Source: Prochilodus magdalenae
Lineage: Eukaryota > Chordata > Actinopteri > Characiformes > Prochilodontidae
Length of the DNA stretch: 64,000 nucleotides
NCBI GenBank assembly: GCA_024036415.1
Contig: JAMWET010002903.1
Coordinates: 310,001 to 374,000 of the forward strand
Reading direction: 5' to 3'
Under the pieces are notes generated by a model that saw only the letters and a program-made list of their open reading frames with translations, was not told the origin of the DNA and made no database searches. The translations under genes and the position numbers were made by a program. The first letter of the stretch is position 1; the number at the start of each line of letters is the position of its first letter. Positions 1 to 36,520 of the stretch are shown here, in pieces.

Positions 1-514
1 GGTGCTATACTAAACCATTTTCATTCTCTGAATAATTTCACCATTACTGTATTAGCTTTATAGCTTCGCTGGTTAACCAGCTGCATTTGATGTAAGGGGA
101 AAACTGTTAAACACTGCAGCGTGAACCAATTCATCTCCAAATAAACTCATTAAATAAAAAACATATATATACATCATGTATTATATTATTGAAATAAAAT
201 TTAATTCAGATTAATTGCATGAATAAAAAGACAGAAATGATTTGCTAACTAAAACGTACAATAACATTAAGGCACATAACTTTTACCCATGTCTGGACAT
301 GACTCTAAAGCTATAGTCTGGATGTCTGCTATTCGTTTTATACATCCAAATTAAACAAATTCTAAAAATAAAATTGGAGCATAAGCGGTGCTTTTTATAT
401 ACTCTGGGTTTTTGCTTAATTCTTATGAAGCTGTCAAATCAGTGGAACACAAGAACTACAAAAGCAAACAAAAATAAAAATGATTTATCTATTTGCTGTA
501 GCAAGGGATCTTAC

Positions 515-639
515 CTGTAAGCTCTTTTAATGTCCTCTGCTGAAGCCCCTTTCTCTAAACCTAGCACTTTATATAAGCTGTCACCTGAAGTGGACATCTT
601 CCTCTGAGGCCTGTCAGAGGGCTGCCTGGGCTCGGCCAT
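515..639 (-). CDS. dnajc5g: DnaJ/cysteine-string protein, DNAJC5G-like, first coding exon (partial)
   Basis: Only the first coding exon is in the window; the rest lies left of position 1. The ATG at 639-637 opens a frame starting [16 protein letters not shown] and running through [21 protein letters not shown] to a GTAAG donor just below 515. S-LY-VLGL-KGAS-EDIK-AYR is the start of the J domain of the DNAJC5 (cysteine string protein) family. The stretch LEKGAS.ED fits DNAJC5G better than DNAJC5. The HPD motif and the palmitoylated cysteine string would lie in exons not seen here. Family members are Hsc70 co-chaperones attached to vesicles. CAD lies upstream on the same strand, as expected from the human CAD-DNAJC5G neighbourhood, which supports the paralogue call. 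An acceptor (CTTTTAG or AGCAG) sits a few bases before the ATG, so the 5'UTR is split by an intron. Confidence 0.8.
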
Positions 640-647
640 GATTTACT

Positions 648-3600
648 GCTAAAAGAAAAGCAAAAAGAAACCAACATATAAAAGATGCAAGTATAATAAG
701 AAGTAGCTTATTAAACTAAATAACAACATTTTAATATGACACTATACACATCTTATACTTGGTAAGTAACATTGAATTAAATCATATTTCACAGATTGTT
801 TAACATAAGAGTGCACCACAGCTATGATTGGTAATCACAGGAGAAATATGAGGAGTGTGCTACAACCAATCAGTCTAATAGAAATGTTCACAGTTCCAAA
901 GTACGCTCTACAGTTCATCATGCTACACTGCCACACCATCAAGCGCAAGCCAACAAAACCTGTCTGAGCAAAAAACAAAATGTTTGCAGAAGGCCAATCA
1001 GGTATAGTAGGCAAATACCACTTTGATCTACTCTCCTGCAGGTGCACTGCAAAAAAGGTAATCCTATTAATTAGGTCCTGAACATGACACTGGTTAGACG
1101 TGTAAGGGGGGGAAAACTAGAGCACAGAACAATAGCTAATCGCGCCGAGTGCCAGTGCACTCTTGTAATACCTCTGCTAAAGATGATTATTGCATTTTGC
1201 TGATCTCAAATGATTACAGCATGACCAACTGTAGACTAACATGCATGGCACAACCTTAAAAATCTTTCTTGAGGCCAAATGAATAGATAACTAAGACAAC
1301 CCACTGTCTGTTTGCCACGGCTATTTTATTTTATTTTTTTTTAATCTAGCAGTTGGTAAAACAGAGTGTGGACTATCTTCAAATTCAAAGTCATCAATAC
1401 GTGTTAATAAAACATGGGGGATATAAAACTCATAAGGTGATGACAACATGCAATCAAAACAGAAAACTGAACTGCCAGGACATTTTAAATGACTAATAGA
1501 AAAAGTTAACTATAATGAATTCCTGATAGTCTCAAACGTGTTAATATGGAAAGACGCAAACCACCAGAGTAATATTCACACATATCATATTGAATTTGTG
1601 GGGCTGCAAAGCCAACAGGTCTCCATTTACTGTAATCCAACACCACTGTCTGTCCAGCTATGGTCACTGAGGATATTTTTAGTTGCTCATACCACATATA
1701 CAGAAAAGGATATTTGCTTGAACATGGCAATGAACAACATGACAACACTTCAAAGTTCTTCATATAGTGCTTTTGGGTAATGTTTTCACTGCAAATAGTG
1801 CAGACCTTATCATGTTTATACCATGCCTCATTACCAAGAAACTACCACACAGCAAAGGAACAGGAAAGGTACTTCCACATAAACCAGTAATGTCAAAATG
1901 AAGGCAGTCCCCATTTTGCCATATTACTTACATAATATAATCTGATGTTTATTTCTGCAGTGCTACAAATGCAGTAAAATAAATTTATTATTAGCAGCCA
2001 AACTCATTGCAATCTGGTGGAACACACAAAATACTGGTCTGAAATATTTCCTGCATCACTGTGCATCCCTCCATTAATTACAACAGCAGTTCAGTGCATA
2101 AGGCCCTACAGAGTCCCACTCTATTTTTTCCTGTAAAGAAAAGCTCTGTGAAGAAGTGTACCTGATCTGTACATCTGTGCAAACAGATTTTAGAACAGCC
2201 ATGACTCATATGTGTGTGCACTTCTACTTTACTCTTCCATGGTACATGCCTACTGTCCTCAGAACATAGACCTACAGATACAGACAAAGGACTCAAGACA
2301 CAGCTGTCTACCACCTTCACAACATATGTACGTTAACCAAACTTCTGAAAAACCCCTAAACGACACGCTCTGAGAGATCCAGAGTATAGTTTTTTAATCA
2401 ACCTTAAATCCAGGTTACATCCTAAATTTGTTAAATTGCTGATAGCGAACTAAACTGAATGGCCAACTAGTAGCACACTTACCAGTGATCACAAAATCCA
2501 GGACCGGAAACCTCTAATCAAAGCCTGTATCACAGAAAAACTCAAATTTTTCAATAAAAAAGCCTGAAGTAATGCTGTTAAAGTTTCAACAGTTACCATT
2601 TACTCTTCAGTCCGTATATGAAAACTACATGGCAAAACCAGCCAGTGTTGCATTCATTATTTCTGTAATGGTTTTTAGACATATCCACCAATTCAGCCCA
2701 AAACAGTTTAGTGCAACCACTCATAAAGAAGGTCTGAGGGAATGTTTTAGCTCAGATCTTTTGAGATGAATACATGTATGTTATTTGATAGTAATCAGTT
2801 TGGTTTTGTGCATAAAGACATCATGTCAACCCATCTGTAACTACTGCGGTGATAACAATGCAGGCGTTCAGGAGATGCATCATCTTGCCCTCCAAATACT
2901 CGCTAGATCAGGTTGTTTCAGAGTTATTCTGCAATTTTCCTGAATCCCAGCACTTCTGTTATGCTGAATTAGAGATCATCATTATTTTTATCATTATAAG
3001 TCGTGAGTGACGCAAACCATAGCACCCAGAAAACCCGTATGGAATTTGATTTACAAAACAAAAATTGTGTTTATTTTCTGTCCAGGATATTAAAAAAAAA
3101 ATATCGGTGTGGATACACTTTGAATATGAGGGTAGTCATATGCATGAAACAAGCCCTTAAAGGTCCAGTCACAAACAAAACCTGTTTCAGTTTCATTCTT
3201 AAGGAAAAGAAGAGGTAAATGGTAATGTCGAATGTATTGTGCCCATGTGTGGTACTTAAAACACACACAGACATTATAAGCTAACCTCGAGGCAAAAAAT
3301 AAAATACAAGAAAAATGTAGCATATGGGCCCTTTAATGAAGCCGGTCCCATTTCCATTCACTCAGCTCAAGAGGGTTAAAGGGCGTCAGCTGCAGATACA
3401 CTGACCTCCAGCAAATTATTAGCCCAACTTTCCTACCAGTGCCAGAGGGTGTTCCCACAGAGCAGTCACCTGAACCGATTTCTGAGCCACTGAAAGATGT
3501 AGTGGATATGGCTTTGGGGCTAATAAATCGTGGCCAGCCTCTACAAAACTAGTAACTAACCATGTTGTAAGCCTAACCATGGTCACGTGTTTGAAGAACA

Positions 3601-4540
3601 GGTCTATGTTATCCTTGTCAGCCACAGTATGCAAATTCACAGATGTCTGAAAAGTAAACAGAACAATTGAGCTGAACGCACCAACACGAATCTGCTCGGG
3701 CACACTGCGGCAGGGGTCTCAATCCTGGCCCTGCACATGTCTCGCACATTTTAAGGAGGTGTCTCCTCATCACTAGCTAACTAATCAATCCCTCCGGGGG
3801 TTAAAATGGGTGTCGTATAAATGTGCACTGCTAAAGTGAACACACCCTGAAGAATAAACATGTCAACCGTTCACATCGATTCATGTCCCAGCTGTCCTAT
3901 ACGTATTATCAAATGTAATCATATTTACACAATTGGTTGCAAGGAAGACTACTCATCGCGGTGTCCTTGTACAACGATAATCCTCTTCTAATCCTCGCAT
4001 CGACTGCAGATTACTTTCCATTTCAGCTCCTGTTTTTTTCGTTACGAATTCTCTAAGAGTAAAACGGGGTTTAGCCTGACTTACAGAACCGCACCTTCAT
4101 GTAAGCAAAGAGGTGAATAAAATGGTACTGCCTGGCAAGATCTCTTATCGTATCATTACACACCGGGACTAAAAGTAAACTGTCCGGTTAGGTCCATGTG
4201 ACTGAACCCCACCGATGATCCATAGTTAGTACGGCTATCGATTATAACGGCCAGTACCGGGTTGGGAAAAGCCAGCCAGTAACTTCACCATTATGAACGG
4301 TCTGGCTGGCAACGTATAAAAGGTAAAACCCAACCTGCACCAGGATAAACTCAATGAACAAGAAACGTCGACTGCAGGCTTTTGCGCCGAGGGCATTTGC
4401 CGGTTTGTGTCTGTGCAGCCACAGACCACTAGCTTAGCGGTTAGCTAGCTAGCGTGTTAGCCGGCTACACAGTGGCCTGTCCAACTGCTCGGCTAATTTT
4501 TAAGTCATGGCTGTTCTCCAGCTCGGACCCCGGACTCACC
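648..4540 (-). other. Inferred 5'UTR intron of dnajc5g; no gene seen
   Basis: About 3.9 kb of AT-rich DNA lies between the acceptor just before the dnajc5g start codon and a GTGAGT donor on the minus strand at 4540. Open frames here are short (under 100 codons) and match no family I recognise. I see no RNA gene or intact transposon. Its status as an intron rests on the two splice-like sites only. Confidence 0.4.
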
Positions 4541-4700
4541 TTGAAACGGCAGGAAATGTTTTTTCAGTTCTTTGCTGAATCATAGAGAACTCAGCGAAAG
4601 TATTCCTTAGATTTTCTCCCTGCACTTCCTCATTTCTGAACCTGCATGTCCGCCCTGGAAAGAGCACGCCGACGTGTGAGCAGTGTTCGGTTCTGGTACT
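4541..4700 (-). other. Possible 5'UTR exon and promoter region of dnajc5g
   Basis: Read on the minus strand, the sequence ends in TTTCAAG followed by GTGAGT, a strong donor, at 4540. This region is richer in G+C and CpG than its surroundings. It would join the acceptor before the ATG at 639 to give an untranslated first exon. The right-hand limit is a guess. A transcript would settle it. Confidence 0.35.
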
Positions 4701-5649
4701 CGGTTCCAAAAGGAGTCGACTCCTCACCTATTCCTGCTGGGTTATAGCACTCTATGCCACGAATCTAAAGGAATACGACTCACTCACATGATCGTTGCCT
4801 ATGGAATCGACTCCCAATCGAGAAGGGCGCATCTTTGTCGTGTAAATAAACGATATCTAAGACGATTCTCAAAATGAGTTTGCATGTACTGACTCCTCCT
4901 GTTACATTAAAAACTGATGATATCTAGCTATGATCTAGTATGCTTAGGTATTTGAAACATACACTTATCAGTAAGGCTGACTTTTATTTTTCCTCAGTAA
5001 TTTTTTTCTTGCTACATAAAAGTCTAAAAATGCAGTTTTATTAACTGAACAAACTGCACCTTTGCAACAGAGACAACTCAGTCGTAACCCAGTCTACTAT
5101 GAGACAAATAATCGAAATAATTATTAATAATGATGCAGTTTCATCTCCCATAAGAAGTGTGAGTAGGTGTGTGACTGTGGGCGTGTCACAATTGGACACA
5201 GCGCCGCACATCAACAATCTGATTGTTCAGTGAAGTTCCCTCCAGAAAGACAGAGAGCAGAAAAATCAAAATGTGCATGTAGTTATATTGACAAATTTCC
5301 TTTGGAATTTCCTCGGATACCTCAGAATTCATTGTTTTACCAATGATGGCAAGTTGTCCAGGTGAATGAGGTTATTTAAAAATGACAAAATTATAGGTAA
5401 TGTGTTCATTAAAAGCAGCCCATCAGCATTTACATCTCAACCTCTGTTTGTTCTTTCTGCACCAGCAGTGAAACATATATGACACAGTTGCGTCATTAAC
5501 ACCTAAAGAGGTTTACACAAAGAAGCCAGTTTAAAATCTTTTTTTAAATTTCAGCTTAATCGTTGATGATGAGTGTTTATAATGAACAAATAAAAATAAA
5601 TACAGACAGCTTTTGAGAGAACAACAGGGCTGGTATTACAAAGAGATTA

Positions 5650-5775
5650 CTCTGTACAGTATCGCACAAAAGTCAGTACACACCTCACATTTTTGTAAAT
5701 ATTTTATTATGTCTTTTATTGGGACAACACTGAAAATATGACCTGTTGATACAATGCAAAATAGTCAGTAGACAA
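5650..5775. repeat. Decayed terminal inverted repeat of a Tc1-like element (left arm)
   Basis: The stretch starting with ATCGCACAAAAGTCAGTACA and continuing through TATTTTATTATGTCTTTTATTGGGACAACACTGAA resembles the long terminal repeats of Tc1/mariner-type elements common in teleosts. Its inner end, CAATGCAAAATAGTCAGTAGAC, is matched in inverse orientation by GTACACTGACTACTTTACATTG at 6167-6188. Naming the family needs a repeat library. Confidence 0.5.
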
Positions 5776-5874
5776 GACACACTTGTCTTTGAACTCCTCA
5801 CCTGGTTGCCGTCTCACACGTATGACACAATCTGAACCAAAAGAGTTTATCCTGGTCTCTCCCCCATCCCATCC

Positions 5875-6130
5875 TCACCATGTTCTACAAGGGGGCTGTG
5901 GAAAGCTGCATCATCGCCTGGTTTGGGAATTGCACCATCTCCGACCACAAGACCCTACAGCATATAGTGAGGGCAGCTGAGAAGATCATCTGGGTTTCTC
6001 TCCTCTTTATCATGAACATCTACACCACACGCTGCATCCGCAAAGCCATTAGCCTTGTGGATGACCCCAACCATTCCTCACACCGACATTTTTCACTGCT
6101 GCCGTTTGGCCAAAGGTACCGGAGCATCTG
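5875..6130 (+). mobile_element. LINE reverse-transcriptase C-terminal fragment
   Basis: A plus-strand frame reads MFYKGAVESCIIAWFGNCT, then HKTLQHIVRAAEKII, then TTRCIRKAISLVDDPNHSSHRHFSLLPFGQRYRSI. The order VES-I-AWFGNCT, R-A-KII, RC-RKA-----DP-HPSH--FSLLP-G-RYRSI is the C-terminal region of L2/Rex-type non-LTR retrotransposon proteins in fish. Only about 85 residues remain and no catalytic FADD motif is present, so this is a dead 5'-truncated piece. It lies between the two decayed inverted arms at 5650-5775 and 6167-6230. Confidence 0.75.
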
Positions 6131-6166
6131 TGCCATACAGCAAATTAATACTGTTATACAAGCTGT

Positions 6167-6230
6167 ACACTGACTACTTTACATTGAGCTTGTTGTCTGT
6201 GCAGTAGTGTCCCACAGAAAGCTGAGGACC
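6167..6230. repeat. Decayed terminal inverted repeat (right arm)
   Basis: GTACACTGACTACTTTACATTG and the later GTGTCCCAC are the inverse, with mismatches, of the inner end of the repeat at 5650-5775. The outer part has diverged beyond recognition by eye. Confidence 0.4.
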
Positions 6231-6389
6231 AGTTTCTTTGGAGGACTGATCCAGTCCTGTGACATGCACAGCTCTATAAGGACAGGGGAAGGCTGCCAAT
6301 GGCTGGAGAACATTTCCAGGAAACAAATGAGACTTTATCTCTGCTGCACCAGCGACATATGAGCAGTTTACTTTTTGCAACGGCTCTGT

Positions 6390-7865
6390 ATATTCTTTAG
6401 ATTTTTATTCTTTACTCTATTATCTGGTATTCCTTTAATAAATGTTTGGATGTACATAATGAACCTTTCACATGTAGCTACTCAGATTTTAATCTAATAA
6501 GTAAACATTTAGTTACTGAATTTACAGTTTACACTTACTAGCGCTGTACTAGCAGTTTGACTGAACCTTTTTGAAAACTAAATTGAATTCTGCCCACCAA
6601 AATATTTTATGTGATATGAAACCCAAGACCACTAGAGGTCACTAATAAACAGATGGAGACTTCCGCTTCGGTACTTTACAGTTTTGCTCAGGCGCTTTTG
6701 GTGCTATCATCATGAATATTGGCACAACATTACGGGAACTTCTCAAAACAGCACCTCACCACGGATTAACCGCAAAAGCCTGCGTCTTGTCAAAAATCCA
6801 TTGGTAGTGTCCCAAAAGTATTTGTCAATGAACATGTCAATGACAACTCTGTGTCACTGATTATGAACAAGAGAGTCAAAATGCTAAGCCATGTTGTCAG
6901 TATATCAGTAACTCTGCCTACAATCTATAATGATTGGAAATGCACAAAGCTGTACTTTTTCTGAGGCACATATAAATTTAACCCATATGGAGTTACACAT
7001 TGTTTAGTAGGGAAAAATGCCAAACCATAAATTTAAACATAGAAAACACCCCATAGATGGGACCATGCAGCACAGTATGGGTAACTACACCTTCTGACTG
7101 AGTGAAAGCTGATCATCAGCTTAGGAGATATTTACCAAAAAAGTAAATGCTTAACATTGGCACCTTAACCATGTATCTGCTCCACAGGCCCAGATGCAAC
7201 TGTGTTTGCTCAATGGTGATACTGACAATTTCCTAGACGCTCCTGTTTTCATTATGGAGGTTAAGTGGTCCACTGTTGCACGTCGATTCCACCTGCCAGA
7301 GTATGGCATTTTCATCTTGAATCAATGGCCCATGAGGCAGCAGTGTTATGCCACTGGGCACACCTCCACTATGGCAGCTTTAGAACATCCCAAGTTTCCA
7401 AAGAGCAACCACCCTGGTACTTTGTTCACGACATCAGTTTATACTATGCTGACTGGGGTGCTCACTTAAATGTGCAGCAAACCCAGTCATGTGACATCTG
7501 TGACGTTCATTTTAAACCAGGGCTGATAATATTTTGACAAGACTGTAAATGTCTGATCAGTACTCATATTACCTCCTGTATGCAGGCTCAATTACACAAA
7601 CTTTGCCGTCTACTATTTTATAAAGTATCTTCTTGTTTAACCATGCTCGTTTTAAGCCTAAAGGACTTTAGGAGTTTAAAGAATGTGTTGCAGGACGTGT
7701 TAGAATTCAGTTGTGACTGTTCATGAGGAGCTGTCTGTTCAACAGTGAAGATGTCATACATGGCCAAATGATTTCAGTAATACTATTCATATTACTTCAT
7801 ACTTGCTGAAGAAAGTGGGTTTAGGGATTAAATGAAGGAAAAATGGAACCAAAACAACTCTGCAA
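6390..7865. other. Intergenic spacer, no recognised gene
   Basis: AT-rich DNA between the repeat cluster and the CAD 3'UTR. Two overlapping plus-strand open frames of about 90 codons at 7194-7537 match no family I know. Their codon content looks random and I do not call them genes. No RNA gene or clear repeat is seen. Confidence 0.4.
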
Positions 7866-7886
7866 TAGTAACTGTGAAAAAAAGTT

Positions 7887-7892
7887 TTTATT
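7887..7892 (-). terminator. Candidate poly(A) signal of cad
   Basis: AATAAA on the minus strand, about 550 bases after the CAD stop codon. This would give a 3'UTR of roughly 0.57 kb. It is one of several A/T-rich possibilities; 3'-end reads would decide. Confidence 0.4.
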
Positions 7893-8441
7893 ATCTCAAA
7901 ATAGAAACTAATAGTAGTCAGTCGTTTCACTCATACTGAAGGACAGGAAATCAGTGATGTGTAATGAACAGTACTCATTGTACTCTTCATTTGGTTTAAT
8001 GGAACAACAAGACTTGTAACATAAATGCTTACTGCTGGTCAAATAGCACTGGAACATTATGTAACTAACAAAAAAGATCCAGTTCCCAACCCTCTGTATG
8101 CTGCAATCTAGCCTACATTGATCTTTAACACCTAGAATTACCTAAATACTACAAGACGGAAATCCACCTATTGGTCACTGCAAATGGTATATGAAACACT
8201 TAAGGTTTTGCATAAGCATATGATGTCACAAGATGTCTGTAAGGTTGTGGTCTATGATGAGGACTGACAGACAGCAGCAGTGCAATAATGCAATGTTAAG
8301 GAGAAATAACTATGAATAACATTGTGCGCTGAAAAGACATTGAACGTCTAAACACCAGCAATGTAAAATTTCAATCTAAGCAGAACTCATCAGTTCCTGT
8401 AAACCAGTTGGTCCCCTTTGTTCTTTTGGTCCCAAAGACTT

Positions 8442-33433
<24,992 letters not shown>

Positions 33434-33558
33434 ATTTAAATAGAGCCAATCTTAAATGTAAGAAAACCGCTTAAGACTTTTCGATGTTAACACGTCCTGT
33501 GTGGCGCGATGCGGTGATGTTATTTCCACGTCGCCTTTTCCCGCTGCGATGATGGACC

Positions 33559-33564
33559 CACGTG
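33559..33564. promoter_or_regulatory. Canonical E-box CACGTG upstream of cad
   Basis: CACGTG lies 126 bases before the proximal CAD ATG in a CpG-rich stretch with no clear TATA box. Its position near the probable start of transcription matches the Myc/Max/USF site known from mammalian CAD promoters. Binding itself is inferred. Confidence 0.6.
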
Positions 33565-35260
33565 TAAACACGTTACAGGCAGCGATGTGTCCGGATGCTG
33601 TAACCCAGGGCGGATTTCTCAAAAAAAAAAACAGGTGTTATTTGGCGCAGAGGGTCTAGCGGACGGACCTAGCGGGACCTGATCGTTGGTTTTGAGGAAT
33701 GCAGGTTAAAAGTAGGTCAGTAAGGCGAGTCCACACTGCTCTGCCCGGAGCCACAGCAGTGTGGAACCCTACCGGTCTACATCAGCTGCTTACATACTAC
33801 AGCGTAGAAGGCGCGTCAGCACGTTCAGGAGGAGGAGCGAGGATCAGAGTCAAGGCTAGTGATTTTTCATTCAGGAGAATTGCTGATGCTTTTCTTCGTT
33901 TGTGCACAGTATCTTGAGATACTGCGACATCTGTTGCTTTCACCACCGATAACAATGCTGTGTGAAATAGCACTGAAGTGGCAAATGTGTGCATTCCATC
34001 GTTTTTCCCCTTTTTAAGTGTTTTCAAATGACTGTTTGTTGAGAGGTAAGACTACAAATGACCCCCTCCATGGGCCGTACGAAGACATTCAGTTTCTTGT
34101 CAAAAACAGTCCTGTACAGCCATAAATCTAAAAACTGATCAACAGCTCTGGTTATTGTGTAAATTGTGTTGTCACTGAAAAGAACAAATTGCCTGTATTT
34201 AAATAAAAGCACAAAGACTGGTCAAATGTTAACCGAGTACAAACATACTTACATTTTTAAGAAGAGCTGTTGCAGCCATACTGTTACAGTAACCGCAACG
34301 GCTTAACTTGGAATCTTGCATTTAATGTATTTTTGTACACTTACAAAGCCACAAATATTTGTACTTTACTCATCTACAGAGGTTTTATGCTTCTGTAGGT
34401 CCTTCCCCCAAAATGAGTATGGCTTTTTTAAACCTATGATGCTCATTATCAATGCTCTGTCTAAAATGGTCCGTTCAATCTCCTGTGTCTTTAAGCTAAT
34501 GGGCCAGCTCACCCACTCAGTTGAAAACTGTGACAAAGGTTATACCTAAGGTAAACCAAGGTGGCACATGACAATTCAAATAAATGGAGTAAAGGGGGAT
34601 TAAGTTTATGTGTGATTTATGACACTTCCTGTGGAACAAGATGTTTTAAGCCCAAAATACTCATAAGGCTGTCACGTTTAGAAAAAATGGCCACAAATGG
34701 CAACAAATCCCCCATCCTAGTTGCCAAACCCATGTGACTGCAATCCCAGAAATATTTTGTAATACTGGTTATCGGCTTCATGTATCCTATATAGAACCTT
34801 TGCTGTAACATTGTGTGGGGGCATGCCAAGTTTTCCGGGAGGCGGGCAATAAGGGCCGCGTTGTGAGATGACATCACCTTGTAATAGAGTGGCTGGAGTT
34901 TCAACAAGGTGTTTCAGGTAGCTGAGAAAACTGGTCTCTAAGGGAGATTGTTTCTTTGCACTTTACACTACATAACACAGTATAGGAAACATACCTGTAA
35001 AAACCCATCACGACACAATGTGTCATGTATCTCCATTTTTTTAATCTCCATTATTTTTGTACATCATTACATTAGCTGTCCTTTAGATTGTTTGAAAATT
35101 CCATGACACATGGAGCAATGTACCAATGCTCAGAATTTCTTTACATTAACTTATAATTAACATTATGAATGCTGTTGACCTATACAATTACAGTTGTGAT
35201 AAATGCTTTTTTTTTTTTTTGGACAGTGACTATATCCAACAAAATACCTGGCCATGGTAG
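33565..35260. other. Spacer upstream of cad, no recognised gene
   Basis: The first 300 bases are CpG-rich promoter-like DNA. Further on, a minus-strand open frame of 96 codons at 34617-34907 stands out for its length but matches no family I know, and may be part of an old repeat. A run of T at 35207-35220 precedes the Tc1-like remnant. Confidence 0.4.
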
Positions 35261-35269
35261 CTTTATTTA

Positions 35270-36060
35270 TCTGTGATTACACGTGAGTTGGAGAACAGTG
35301 GAAAGCAAAGGTCTACAGAACTATATTACTACTCACTAGATTGAAATGACAGTCAAGACCTGAAGTGGAAAACTGTTCTGTGGTCAGATGAATCAAAATG
35401 AATCTCTTTTTGGAAACCACAGACACTGTGTCCTGCAGACTCAAGATAAAAGGGATCATCCAACTTGTTATCACCACACAGTTCAAAAGCCTGCCTCTTT
35501 GATGATAACCCCTGGCACTATTAATACTGAACAGTATATAGAGGTTTTAGAACAACATATTCTTCCAACATCTCTTTCAGAGAAGGCCTTGCATATTACA
35601 GCAAGACAATACTAAATCACATACTGCATCCATTACAACAGCATGGCTTCGCAGAAGAAGAATCCAGGTGCTCAACAGGCCTGCCTGCAGTCCAGACCTT
35701 TCACCAATTGAAAACATTTGGTGCAACATGAAACAAAAATCCTGCAAAGAAAACCCAGAATCATTGAGCAACTAAAATCCAACCTCAGACCAGAACGCGA
35801 TAACATTCCTCTCACAAGACTTCAGCAATTCATCTCGTCACTTCAGACTTTTACAGACTCTTGTTAAAAGAAGAGTGGATGCTACACAATGGTTCTAAAT
35901 TGGGCAATATTTCTTTGATGAAAAGGTGAAATGTCTCACTTTCATCTGACATGCTCTATATTCTACTATGAATAAAAAAGGGGTCTATGAGATTTGCGAA
36001 TCATTGCGTTCTGTTTTTATTTACATTTTACACAGCATGTTATTGAATTGGGGTTGTAAT
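35270..36060 (+). mobile_element. Dead Tc1/mariner-like transposon remnant
   Basis: Plus-strand pieces in several frames recall a Tc1-like DDE transposase. LWSDESK-like sequence (TVLWSDESK) comes first, followed by YIEVLEQHILP, and then after a frame break SRPFTN-KHLVQH in place of SPDLSPIENLWH. A tail of Tc1-element type ends TCTGTTTTTATTTACATTTTACACA...TTGAATTGGGGTTGTA near 36055. Several stops and shifts break the reading frame. It is not functional. Confidence 0.65.
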
Positions 36061-36235
36061 ACTTTTTCTGTTCTTTACGAAGTCTTATCAGAAGGATGCA
36101 GTAGCTACATTACCTGTGCACTTGTATGTATTTTCTACATGCAATATTGCTATTGCATTGTATTGTGGGTTTAAAGGAAGTCTGTGGGAGGACATGTTTA
36201 CACTTCATTTTACTGTATTTGAACCAATGTTATAG

Positions 36236-36468
36236 TTAGTCATAATACAAGATGCTCTGTGGTTCACTGCTGTCGTCTCTCTGGCGAAGAGGCTTTTTAT
36301 AGTTCACAGGGGGCACAGGAACACCATAAAAGTGATCCATCAGATCCAACCCTCCAATAAAGTTGATGAAGATAATTCCCAGTTTGGCAGGCATGAAACT
36401 GCAAAAGACAAATAAGAAAACCATGCACACAATTTAAATGAAAAAAATGAAATGAAACTGCAAAATTC

Positions 36469-36520
<52 letters not shown>

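Noticed and set aside
7194..7537. Two overlapping plus-strand frames of about 90 codons
   Set aside because: They are in different frames with no recognisable domain, no splice context and no clear relation to a transposon protein. Kept only as a note in the spacer entry.
33699..33917. 72-codon plus-strand frame upstream of cad
   Set aside because: It lies in CpG-rich promoter DNA, where stops are rarer, and the peptide has no recognisable domain.
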